Assembly (NCBI GenBank): GCA_014379965.1
Contig: JACMKU010000059.1
Location: 1-41,748 of the forward strand
DNA: 41,748 bases
Direction: 5' to 3'
DNA from: Chitinophagaceae bacterium
Lineage (GTDB): Bacteria; Bacteroidota; Bacteroidia; Chitinophagales; Chitinophagaceae
The notes beneath the pieces were generated by a model. That model did not search any database. It had not been told where the DNA came from and saw nothing but the letters and a program-made list of their open reading frames with translations. Positions 16,042 through 23,650 of the stretch are shown in pieces. The position numbers were made by a program, and so were the translations under genes. Within the stretch, counting starts at the first letter, position 1, and every line of letters begins with the position of its first letter.

Positions 16042-16622
16042 TTAACCGATTGCTCTTTTATCATTTGTTGTAATCTTTTTCTCGCTTCGCTCAAATGCCA
16101 TTTGCTTGTTCCTTCGCTAATGCCTGCGATGGTGGCAATCTCGCCATGCTTATAACCTTCGATCACGTATAGATTGAAAACTGCCTGAGTAGCTGGCGGC
16201 AACAATCTCACCAGATCCAGAATTTCCGCCGCGGACATTTTCTCAATGACAGCAGGCGACACGTGTATCTGTGCCGCCTGTTGCAATTCCCCGGATGAAG
16301 GATTAAGCGTCCTGATCTTTATATGATCGAGGCAACTATTAATGATGATGGTGCGGATCCAGGTATATAGGGTTGCCTTTCCGGCATCATACCGGTGAAT
16401 GTTTTTATAGACTTTGTAAAATCCAGTATTCAATACTTCCAATGCCTCTGTTTCATTTTTTGTATAGCGAAGACAAAGGTTTATCATCACCCGATAATAG
16501 CTCCTGTACAGCTGTTCCTGGGACCTGCGGTTACCGGCTTTACAGCCGCTGATGATAGTATCTATGTTTTTCTCCTCGCTAGTCAAACAAGTTTTCCCCT
16601 TTAAAATTCCCCGGCCGGACAT
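16038..16622 (-). CDS. ECF-type RNA polymerase sigma factor paired with dual-membrane anti-sigma
   Basis: A 194-residue sigma factor with region 2 (CLRYTKNETEALEVLNTG, then TWIRTIIINSCLDHIKIR) and region 4 (LPPATQAVFNLYVIEGYKH, then IATIAGISEGTSKWHLSEARK). It is paralogous to the sigma factor at 13287-13853, sharing the distinctive GTSKWHLSEA ending of region 4. Its stop overlaps the anti-sigma-like gene by 4 bases. The gene upstream, a lipoprotein, ends only 24 bases before it, so the three probably form one operon. The ATG lies in the loop of a strong hairpin (16609-16634), which may limit translation. Confidence 0.92.
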   Translation of the reverse strand: MSGRGILKGKTCLTSEEKNIDTIISGCKAGNRRSQEQLYRSYYRVMINLCLRYTKNETEALEVLNTGFYKVYKNIHRYDAGKATLYTWIRTIIINSCLDHIKIRTLNPSSGELQQAAQIHVSPAVIEKMSAAEILDLVRLLPPATQAVFNLYVIEGYKHGEIATIAGISEGTSKWHLSEARKRLQQMIKEQSVK

Positions 16623-16634
16623 TAACCGACCGGG
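16609..16634 (-). promoter_or_regulatory. Hairpin presenting the sigma start codon in its loop
   Basis: On the minus strand, 16634-16626 pairs with 16618-16610 (9 pairs, one G-T, otherwise GC-rich) around a 7-base loop, 16625-16619, that contains the ATG (16622-16620). The pairing is seen. A role in translational control is inferred. Confidence 0.5.
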
Positions 16635-16646
16635 AAGTATCTCTTA

Positions 16647-18434
16647 TTAATTCATTCTCCGGAGTCTGAATGAGCCATTGATATTATGAATAGGAATAGG
16701 TGTCGCTATTTCTTTGAACTTGCCTGTGAATGTGCCTTCATAGAATCCACCTACGCTTGCAGGGTAGTTAGTAAGCGTGACGGTAAATGGTTGCACGATC
16801 ATGATGCTATCATAGGTTTGAACATAAAGTGATCTTACATCATAAGTCCCGGTGCCTGCGTTGTGATCGAAATTGAACGAAATATTATTGTTAGTGGTAA
16901 GGCTCCATCCACTTGTCCCGGTCATCATCGGAGGCGTTCCCTGCGTCTGGTATGTATACGATGAGAGGGAATCTCCGACAACGCTACTTGAAATGCTGTA
17001 ATTGGTACCGTCTATCGTGTAGTTAATGAATTGCGCTGCTGAAGTACCACACGCAACAACAACGCCCGCATTAGTGAGTGGAGTTGTGATGGTAACAGAT
17101 ACGACATTGCCCTGCTGTTGGGAACCGGCGTCCACACCGATTACCTCTGCTGTAGCTGGCCCACCTGAGCATTTCAGGAAACTCACTGCAAATTCTCCGA
17201 GACTATTAACTGAGGCATACCGCGTAACGTTGTCATAATTAATGAGCGCATACCCGTTTGTCACGGCTCCATTGGTACAGTTCTTCAGTTGTCCTTTTAT
17301 TGTCAGGAGTGAAGGAGAAGTCGGATTAGAGACGGTAATCGTTCCCAGGTTAGTATTCTGTGTTAATGGCGTAATGTTTTGTGTATATATCACATTGTTG
17401 CAAGGATCGAGTACGGAGAGCACCAGGTTTTCATTTGCTGGCACCAGGCCGCTGACCTGTCCAAGTGTATCCGTACATCCATATGCTACATCCCAAAAGT
17501 TCCCAGTTGAACGCGCGATTTTTACCATGCCATGGACGATGGGGATCCCCTCATTGTTTTTAAGTGTTGCAGTAAGTGTAACTGCAGGGATTCCGATATC
17601 ACAGTTCCAAAATGAGAAGTGCTTCACCTCACCAACATAATTTGAGCCATTCTTGGTAGCAGTTCCTTCTTCTTTCCAGATGCCTGTCTGTTCGTCAACG
17701 AACCAGAGGGCAATCGTTGCGGGAGCACTCGATAAAAGAGAGGATGGGATTGGCGATGTAAGAGTAGCCGTCGATGTAGGCGCGATCTGCAGTTTTTCGC
17801 CTGCGGCAGATTCGAGTTCCACAGCCAACATTCCGTAAGATGCTAATGTAACCCTGTTGTTGTTCTTGTCGTTGGCCATAAATGAACCCGGTACAGTCTG
17901 AGCAATATCGCTTGATGTCGGGTCAATGTATGTTGCATATACTTTCACAGTACCAGTAAATGCAGCACCGCCAGCTGCCTTCACTACACCTGCTGCAGGC
18001 AGCGCGATCTTTGAGCCATTGCTCAGTGTCACATTGCCACCCGCTGCTGCATCAATATCACCCACGGAGGTTTTTTGAAGAAGTTTAATGTTGACCTGGT
18101 TTACTCCCGATGTCGCATTAAAAGTCCGGTAGGCTTTGAAATACCCACTCTTCTCCGCTGTGACGAGCGATGCGTTCTTGTCGAGAGCAGCGTTCGATAT
18201 ACGGAAATAACCTTTCGCATTGGTAATGGCTGTCTTACTTCCAACCCTGATGCTCACACCCGATGCGGGCTGGCCAGTCTCATCTACTATATTTCCCTGA
18301 AGCGTCGCAGTAATTGGGTTTTTACTATTATTACCCGTTCCTGGAAGGACAGGTCCTGAGCTTAATTCCTTCTGGCAATTGAAACTAAGAACAGACAGTA
18401 AAATCAGTGATACGGCAAGATAAAGTCCTTTCAT
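16647..18434 (-). CDS. Large lipoprotein with carboxypeptidase-regulatory-like domain
   Basis: A 595-residue lipoprotein (lipobox ending in SFNC, Cys at residue 20). Residues about 45-115 form a carboxypeptidase regulatory-like beta-sandwich (GNIVDETGQPASGVSIRVG). Residues about 120-280 hold a domain with ATIALWFVDEQTGIWKEEG and KHFSFWNCD, which reminds me of the extracellular region of FAM171-like proteins. Further beta-sandwich repeats follow, and the C-terminus ends in a small beta-rich domain. No catalytic motif is visible. It sits 24 bases upstream of the sigma/anti-sigma pair on the same strand, so it may be the surface sensor or a partner of that system. That link is inferred from position only. 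Confidence 0.8.
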   Translation of the reverse strand: MKGLYLAVSLILLSVLSFNCQKELSSGPVLPGTGNNSKNPITATLQGNIVDETGQPASGVSIRVGSKTAITNAKGYFRISNAALDKNASLVTAEKSGYFKAYRTFNATSGVNQVNIKLLQKTSVGDIDAAAGGNVTLSNGSKIALPAAGVVKAAGGAAFTGTVKVYATYIDPTSSDIAQTVPGSFMANDKNNNRVTLASYGMLAVELESAAGEKLQIAPTSTATLTSPIPSSLLSSAPATIALWFVDEQTGIWKEEGTATKNGSNYVGEVKHFSFWNCDIGIPAVTLTATLKNNEGIPIVHGMVKIARSTGNFWDVAYGCTDTLGQVSGLVPANENLVLSVLDPCNNVIYTQNITPLTQNTNLGTITVSNPTSPSLLTIKGQLKNCTNGAVTNGYALINYDNVTRYASVNSLGEFAVSFLKCSGGPATAEVIGVDAGSQQQGNVVSVTITTPLTNAGVVVACGTSAAQFINYTIDGTNYSISSSVVGDSLSSYTYQTQGTPPMMTGTSGWSLTTNNNISFNFDHNAGTGTYDVRSLYVQTYDSIMIVQPFTVTLTNYPASVGGFYEGTFTGKFKEIATPIPIHNINGSFRLRRMN

Positions 18435-18512
18435 ACAATGATGTTTTGAACAATATACTGCCGGTAGAAGGAAAGGGTTGGGTAATCAGATAAAGTTTTT
18501 GTTAAAGCGCTA

Positions 18513-19859
18513 TTAGTATCGGGACCTTATTCCCTGGAGAAATTTCTCGACCGCCCGCCTGATCTCCGTTGCCGAAGATTGGTGGTTGTTTACCAATACA
18601 GAGAAAATGAGCTGTTTACCTTTCTTAGTATACAGGAAGCCGCTGAAGGCTACTACCCCACTGAGTGTGCCAGTCTTACCATATATATAGGTACTGTCCG
18701 ACTTGTAGTAGCTGCTGATTGTACCTTCGCCCCCGGTGGCGAATATCGTCTTGATCCGATCCATTCCAAATTCATCCTTCATTTTTCCAAGAATAGTAAC
18801 GAAGTCCCGGGGACTAAAGAGATTGTAACGGCTAAGGCCCGAGCCATCAGCCCATCTTGGCTTCTGTGGCAGGTCCTTAAAGTCGGTCTTGAGTATGGTG
18901 TCGACGATCCTGTAGTCGCTCATTATTCCCAATCGCACATGACTTACCATCAGCAATAGTTGCTCGGCGAAAAAATTATCGCTACGGTGCATCATAGGTT
19001 TCAACACCGAATCGGTGGGCTGGCTAAAAACAGTCTTACCAGGAGCGGCGGGCAAGGGTGATTTATGTGTCGCAGGAAGAACAGGAGTTGGCAACTTCAG
19101 GGTATCCGCCAATAGTTTTTCTATTACACGGCCGTTATCAGTATCGAAAGTGACATTTAAAGTCGCAGGTTTAGTTCCGCCTCCCGTTATTGAGAAACGA
19201 TTCCCTGCACGGATCCTGCTCACTTCTTTGAAGTATGAGTTTTTAGAGGTCGTATCGAGTGTAAGGGATTCGATCACGTTTCCAGGCATGACAAGAGGAG
19301 ATCCCACTGTCCCGGCAAATTGAACAACATTTCCATAGATCGGCATTGCACTTCTTTCAGCCATATAGGTGGCTTCGTAATCATTCCATGACCATCCCGA
19401 ACCAAGAGGATTAGTTTTCCAACCGGATAGGTCGATATTTATCCGCTTCTTTGTCTTCCTGAGAAATTCGAGAACGGGTTGATTAGGAAATTCAGCAAGC
19501 AGGAAAGTTGGATCTCCACCAGGCTGTATATATATATTATCTCCGGGTGCCTCGTAATAGGTCAGGCCAACCAAACTATCGCCTAAATATTTCATGGCGA
19601 CATAACATGTTGGAATTTTCGTGTTGCTTGCAGGTATGAAATACTTATCACCCTGGAAATCGAACCAATACTTGCCAGTGGCGGGTTCAAAGATGGTGAT
19701 ACCCACATGTGCAGCCTTCAACGAAGGGGCCTCGAGAACAGTTTCGCTTGCGGAACGGCCCAGCTTCTTTTCAATGGTACAAGATGAGAGAAGGAATGTA
19801 AAATTTAGAATATAAAATGTAAAATGTAAAAGGCGACCCTTCGGTTTGTAGTTATTCAT
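18513..19859 (-). CDS. dacB: D-alanyl-D-alanine carboxypeptidase (PBP4/DacB type, family S13), lipoprotein
   Basis: A 448-residue penicillin-binding protein trimming peptidoglycan stem peptides in the periplasm. All three active-site motifs are present: SNTK (SxxK) in IPASNTKI near residue 78, SDN (SxN) in HRSDNFFAE near residue 296, and KTG in YGKTGTLSG near residue 397. The N-terminus is a lipoprotein signal with lipobox LLSSC (Cys near residue 27). Its hydrophobic core, HFTFYILNFTF, is encoded by the period-7 repeat at 19794-19833. No other in-frame ATG offers a signal peptide, so this start seems right. The domain I spacing matches the compact Bacteroidota form. It lies downstream of the Gfo/Idh gene. 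Confidence 0.93.
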   Translation of the reverse strand: MNNYKPKGRLLHFTFYILNFTFLLSSCTIEKKLGRSASETVLEAPSLKAAHVGITIFEPATGKYWFDFQGDKYFIPASNTKIPTCYVAMKYLGDSLVGLTYYEAPGDNIYIQPGGDPTFLLAEFPNQPVLEFLRKTKKRINIDLSGWKTNPLGSGWSWNDYEATYMAERSAMPIYGNVVQFAGTVGSPLVMPGNVIESLTLDTTSKNSYFKEVSRIRAGNRFSITGGGTKPATLNVTFDTDNGRVIEKLLADTLKLPTPVLPATHKSPLPAAPGKTVFSQPTDSVLKPMMHRSDNFFAEQLLLMVSHVRLGIMSDYRIVDTILKTDFKDLPQKPRWADGSGLSRYNLFSPRDFVTILGKMKDEFGMDRIKTIFATGGEGTISSYYKSDSTYIYGKTGTLSGVVAFSGFLYTKKGKQLIFSVLVNNHQSSATEIRRAVEKFLQGIRSRY

Positions 19860-19972
19860 TCCCTATGCATTTAGAATTCTATTTAGAAAAATCAAAATGT
19901 AAAACGACTTTCGAGCGAAATGACTCTACACCTTTTACATTTTATATTCTACATTTTAGATTTTACATTTTC
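19794..19972. repeat. Period-7 inverted repeat (aaatgta type) spanning two gene ends
   Basis: Left arm 19794-19833, right arm 19931-19972, spacer about 97 bases. A 19-base core pairs exactly (tagaatataaaatgtaaaa at 19806-19824 with the complement ending at 19951). The left arm has one more 7-base unit than the right. The left arm codes for the PBP4 signal peptide. The right arm contains the last codons and the stop of the Gfo/Idh gene. Confidence 0.85.
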
Positions 19973-21006
19973 ACGAGTTTTCCTGCTGACGAACTTTCCA
20001 ACGCCCCTTCAATTATCCGCACCGTCTTCACGCCATCTTCGGCCGGAACTGGATTAGGCCCCTTTCCATCTAAGAATTTATGCAGGTCATCATAGAAACC
20101 CATGTAGTTGCCAGGACTTGAAGTCTGTTGCCTTCGAACAACTTTTCCGTTGATCTCGGTATGTAAAAGTCCATCCGGCTTATCGGGGGCAGGACACCAT
20201 GATTCGAGCGATGGTTTAGTTCCGGCGAGTAATTGTTGTTCTTGCATGTCGGATCGCTCCTGGAGAAATGATCCCTTCATTCCATGCAGCATATAACCGG
20301 GCACACTCTCTCTGCAGATACAGGTGGCCTTGAGGCGAACTCGAAGTTTATCATAATAAAAAAGCATCTCGAAATAATCTGCCGGAACAACATCCTCCCT
20401 CATCTTCCATACATCAGCAAACATGGCTTTCGGCCAACCGAATAATTGTAGTGCCTGGTCTACGAGATGCGGGCTAAGGTCATAGAGTATGCCGGCTCCC
20501 GGCATCGCACCTTCTTTATGCGGTTTGCCACCGTAGGTTGGCCTGAACCGGTCATAGTGGATCTCCACCTCGCGTAGATCACCCAATAATTTCTCGTCGA
20601 CAACTTGCTTCACGGCCTTGAAGTCACCATCGTATCGGCGGTTTTGATAAATGGTAATGTTAAGATCGAGGCTCTTTGCCAGCGCCGATAGTTCCTCTGC
20701 CTCCCGGACTCTAATTGTAAATGGTTTCTCTACTATCAGGTGTTTGCCAGCCTGCAATGCCATCTTCGCCTGCTCGAAATGTAAGTGTGTAGGCGTGTTG
20801 ACTACTATTAATTGAATTGATGGATCCGCACACATCGATTCCACTGACCTGAATAAGGTCGAGTTAGGATAACGTTCCCTCGAGTCATTGTTATTTCTCT
20901 CAACGATCCCCGCGAGTTCAAAACCCGGATGTGCGTCAAGAAAGGGAGCATGGAATAGTTTTCCACTCATGCCGAAGGAGCAGATGCCCGTTTTGATCGT
21001 TGTCAT
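19963..21006 (-). CDS. Gfo/Idh/MocA-family NAD(P)-dependent oxidoreductase
   Basis: A 347-residue cytoplasmic dehydrogenase of sugars or inositols. The N-terminal Rossmann domain begins TGICSFGMSGKLFHAPFL, a signature shared with E. coli YdgJ-like proteins. EKPF (HLIVEKPFT, near residue 96) is the family's conserved nicotinamide-site motif, and YQNRRYDGDF follows. The substrate-binding domain covers residues about 125-347 with GILYDLSPHLVDQAL carrying the catalytic-region histidine. The exact substrate is unknown. The last few codons and the stop fall inside a period-7 repeat arm. It is co-oriented with dacB 103 bases downstream. Confidence 0.9.
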   Translation of the reverse strand: MTTIKTGICSFGMSGKLFHAPFLDAHPGFELAGIVERNNNDSRERYPNSTLFRSVESMCADPSIQLIVVNTPTHLHFEQAKMALQAGKHLIVEKPFTIRVREAEELSALAKSLDLNITIYQNRRYDGDFKAVKQVVDEKLLGDLREVEIHYDRFRPTYGGKPHKEGAMPGAGILYDLSPHLVDQALQLFGWPKAMFADVWKMREDVVPADYFEMLFYYDKLRVRLKATCICRESVPGYMLHGMKGSFLQERSDMQEQQLLAGTKPSLESWCPAPDKPDGLLHTEINGKVVRRQQTSSPGNYMGFYDDLHKFLDGKGPNPVPAEDGVKTVRIIEGALESSSAGKLVKM

Positions 21007-21046
21007 GTGTTCGAGTTGAATTAATTTGGAGTTTCCTAGAGTGCGT

Positions 21047-21162
21047 GTTTAAAAGTTTAAAGGTTTAAGAGTTTAAAAGTTCTGCCAGTTCGCAACTTCG
21101 TTATTTATGTGAAGATTCAAGGTTAAGAACTCTTAAACCTTAAAACCATTAAACTTTTAAAC
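21047..21162. repeat. Period-8 inverted repeat (gtttaaa type)
   Basis: Left arm 21047-21083 is four 8-base units (gtttaaaa, gtttaaag and so on) plus gttct. Right arm 21126-21162 is the reverse complement with four units, differing at a few positions. The spacer is 42 bases. It lies between the Gfo/Idh start and the pseudo-ureohydrolase stop. Confidence 0.85.
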
Positions 21163-21165
21163 GAT

Positions 21166-22302
21166 TCACGTCCTCTCCTGCGCCCTCAACCACCGTTCCG
21201 GAATCTCATTGCTACTCGCGAGGAGGTAATCTTTGTAACTACAGGCGATGAATCTCTTATCTGGCAGCTGCATCCACCAGCGCCCTGTTTTTTTGCTTTG
21301 AAGGAAGGTAGTGTCTACTTCCGCGAAGGCCATATGATATTCATTGAACGAGTCTTTTTCGTCGAGCTTGGCCTCTCTTCGCCCGCGGCTCCGCCCATCC
21401 AGGACGTACCAGAGCATGTGGCTGATCTGCCTGGCGGTGAGTTCCTCTTTATCATAGCTTGGATTAAATCCATAGATCCCGATCGTATTCACATTAGGAC
21501 TCATGCCGGCATATCGCATAAGTGTACAAGCCTCTTCGCCCGTTAAACCATTGGGTGAAATAAGATTCGCCGGGGCATAGGAATGGGCGATGGAGGTGAT
21601 ATCAAAACTAACCAGGTGGCTATTGCGGATCACGGGTTCCATCTCGTCGATGTTTTCACGCACATGGCCTACTCGGTAGCAATCGAAACGCAACTTATCC
21701 ATTGTCTCGAGCATTCGTGGGTGCACATAGTAACTCTGGAAGCCAATATGATTATAGTGCCTGATATAATTCGGTTCGCCTGTAAGCATTTCCATCAGGA
21801 AATTCTCGTGTGGGAATGGAGAATCGATATTGAGATCTATTAGTGCGTCCACACAAGAGGCTTCGATCGGCTTCTTGTTCTCGGCATAGGCCGAGTATTG
21901 CGCAAGAGTCAAGTCATGTGAGCCTCCAAGGATGATCACTGTCTTTCCCTCGCCGATCAGTTCCTGTACCACCGTCTTTAGCGCTGCGTATGAATCGGTG
22001 TATAGTGATCCGGACCGTATATTGCCGATGTCGGCTATCGAGATATCAGTGTGCCAAAAGTATAGAGAGTAAAATTGCCGTCTTATCAAGTCAGGAGCAT
22101 GGCTGGACGTGTGGATGATGCCACTTCCGCGTTGTTCACCACAGCCCACGATGACGATCTGCACATCATCGAGGTCTGGAAATTCATCCAGGTAGATCGT
22201 TATTTCCTTACCTACCTGCCCATCCTTATATCCTTCATCCTGCGAAACCTGGTGGATGTTGACGGGAGAGAGAAAATCGGCAATATGAAGATGATCGGCC
22301 AT
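21166..22302 (-). CDS. Ureohydrolase-fold protein with lost metal ligands (annotated formimidoylglutamase-like)
   Basis: A 378-residue arginase/agmatinase/formimidoylglutamase-fold protein. I start it at ATG 22302 (MADHLHIADFLSPVN); the frame is open to a TTG at 22317, but the -7 box abuts it. True family members bind two manganese ions through GGxHD, DAHxD and SxDxDxxDP. Here GGSHD (126-130) is kept, but DAHxD reads DALID (152-156) and the third motif reads SFDITSIAHS (232-241), so most ligands are gone. The same divergent pattern (SFDI-x-I) is known in a Bacteroidota clade often labelled HutG. It is unlikely to be a working formimidoylglutamase, and no other histidine-degradation gene is nearby. 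Confidence 0.85.
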   Translation of the reverse strand: MADHLHIADFLSPVNIHQVSQDEGYKDGQVGKEITIYLDEFPDLDDVQIVIVGCGEQRGSGIIHTSSHAPDLIRRQFYSLYFWHTDISIADIGNIRSGSLYTDSYAALKTVVQELIGEGKTVIILGGSHDLTLAQYSAYAENKKPIEASCVDALIDLNIDSPFPHENFLMEMLTGEPNYIRHYNHIGFQSYYVHPRMLETMDKLRFDCYRVGHVRENIDEMEPVIRNSHLVSFDITSIAHSYAPANLISPNGLTGEEACTLMRYAGMSPNVNTIGIYGFNPSYDKEELTARQISHMLWYVLDGRSRGRREAKLDEKDSFNEYHMAFAEVDTTFLQSKKTGRWWMQLPDKRFIACSYKDYLLASSNEIPERWLRAQERT

Positions 22303-22318
22303 GTGTGGGATTTGCAAG

Positions 22319-22326
22319 CAAACTTA
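22319..22326 (-). promoter_or_regulatory. -7 box of the ureohydrolase-fold gene
   Basis: TAAGTTTG on the minus strand (22326-22319) is a perfect TAnnTTTG match, 16 bases upstream of the ATG at 22302. It supports that start over the TTG at 22317. Confidence 0.55.
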
Positions 22327-22346
22327 AGGAAACCATGGGTATATCA

Positions 22347-22456
22347 GTGAATGGTGAGGGGTGAATAGTGAGTGGCTCTCCGACCTTCGGTCATGCATTA
22401 CTGTTTCGTAACTATAAACTGCCCTCAAATTTAGAGAGCCACTCTCTATTCACCAT
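22347..22456. repeat. Period-7 inverted repeat (gtgaatg type) at the pheS promoter
   Basis: Left arm: four 7-base units from 22347 (gtgaatg, gtgaggg, gtgaata, gtgagtg) followed by gctctc. Right arm: 22434-22456. The inner 20 bases pair with one mismatch (22361-22380 with 22434-22453), spacer 53 bases. The right arm ends at the first base of the pheS -7 box. Confidence 0.85.
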
Positions 22457-22463
22457 ATCTTTG
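22456..22463 (+). promoter_or_regulatory. -7 box of pheS
   Basis: TATCTTTG, a perfect TAnnTTTG, lies 5 bases before the ATG at 22469, so the message should be essentially leaderless. It directly abuts the right arm of the period-7 hairpin. There is no TTG at -33. Confidence 0.55.
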
Positions 22464-22468
22464 CCCCT

Positions 22469-23509
22469 ATGGAGCAATTGTTAGAGCAGATCGAAACATA
22501 TAAGAAGGAGATCAGGGGATTCTCGGCCGCTGATACCAAGGCCGTGGAAGAATTTCGGATCAAATATCTCGGAACCAAGGGAGTTGTCAAGTCCATAATG
22601 GGCGAAATGAAGAACGTTCCAGTTGATAAGAAGAAAGAATTTGGACAGGTGCTCAATGATTTTAAGACTTTTGCTGAAGAGAAGTTCGAATCACTTAAGT
22701 CGTCCTCATCAGGACAGGTGGATACGGTTAACGGTCCCGACCTAAGTCTTCCCGGCGATCCAGTAGCCCTGGGTTCCCGGCATCCCATCACATTGATGCG
22801 AAACAGGATCGTCTCCATTTTCCAACGCCTTGGTTTCGCCGTGGCGGAAGGACCGGAGATCGAAGATGACTGGCACAATTTCACCGCACTTAATTTGCAT
22901 GAGCATCATCCTGCACGCGATATGCAGGACACATTCTATGTTCAGCATCCATCCGCCGGTGGTGTTGACTGGCTACTTCGGACACACACCAGCAATGTAC
23001 AGATACGGGAGATGGAGAAAGGAAAGTTGCCCATCAGGGGCATTTACCCTGGGAGAGTTTATAGAAATGAAACCGTAAGTGCAAGGAGTCACTGTTTCTT
23101 TCACCAGGTAGAAGGATTGTATATAGATGAGAACGTTTCCTTCGCAGATCTAAAGCAAACACTTTACTTCTTCGTCCGGGAGATGTACGGTAAGGATGTG
23201 AAAGTTCGTTTCAGGCCTTCCTATTTTCCATTCACGGAACCAAGCGCGGAGATGGATGTCACTTGCTTTATTTGTGGAGGCACAGGTTGTAATATTTGCA
23301 AGAAGACCGGATGGGTAGAGATTCTTGGTTGTGGTATGGTGCATCCAAATGTTTTACTGAATTGCAAGATTGATCCAAGCAAATACACCGGGTATGCGTT
23401 CGGAATGGGGATCGAACGTCCGGCGCTGTTGAAGTATGGAATAAATGATATCAGGTTGTTTAGCGAGAATGATGTGCGGTTTCTGAATCAATTTACAGGA
23501 GCGATTTAG
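22469..23509 (+). CDS. pheS: Phenylalanyl-tRNA synthetase alpha subunit
   Basis: The 346-residue product is the catalytic subunit of the alpha2-beta2 class II enzyme. An N-terminal coiled-coil tRNA-binding arm covers residues 1-90. Class II motifs follow: HPITLMRNRIVSIFQRLGF, HPARDMQDTFY, GRVYRNETVSARSHCFFHQ and GMGIERPALLKYGINDIR. A four-cysteine insertion, CFICGGTGCNICKKTGW, is usual for Bacteroidota PheS. pheT is not adjacent. The start codon is fixed by the -7 box 5 bases upstream. Confidence 0.97.
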   Translation: MEQLLEQIETYKKEIRGFSAADTKAVEEFRIKYLGTKGVVKSIMGEMKNVPVDKKKEFGQVLNDFKTFAEEKFESLKSSSSGQVDTVNGPDLSLPGDPVALGSRHPITLMRNRIVSIFQRLGFAVAEGPEIEDDWHNFTALNLHEHHPARDMQDTFYVQHPSAGGVDWLLRTHTSNVQIREMEKGKLPIRGIYPGRVYRNETVSARSHCFFHQVEGLYIDENVSFADLKQTLYFFVREMYGKDVKVRFRPSYFPFTEPSAEMDVTCFICGGTGCNICKKTGWVEILGCGMVHPNVLLNCKIDPSKYTGYAFGMGIERPALLKYGINDIRLFSENDVRFLNQFTGAI

Positions 23510-23513
23510 AGAA

Positions 23514-23562
23514 GTTAGGCGTTAGGTGTTAGGCGGGAGACGGGAGACGGGAGGCGGGAGAA
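23514..23562. repeat. Period-7 tract (gttaggc / gggagac)
   Basis: Seven exact 7-base steps: three gttagg-type units and then four gggag-type units, beginning 4 bases after the pheS stop. The word changes part-way while the period is kept. No opposite arm was found in the rest of the gap, but the complement of these words occurs in the tract at 30253-30280. Confidence 0.85.
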
Positions 23563-23650
23563 GAAAGGAGAGATCTCGATTTACAGTAGTTCTTGTTTTC
23601 TAATCTCGTCATCAAATCCTACTTATCATAACAATCATGATAATCTGCGG

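Noticed and set aside
21166..22317. Functional formimidoylglutamase (HutG) of histidine degradation
   Set aside because: Two of three metal-binding motifs are lost and no hut genes are nearby. Start 22317 (TTG) was also rejected for ATG 22302.
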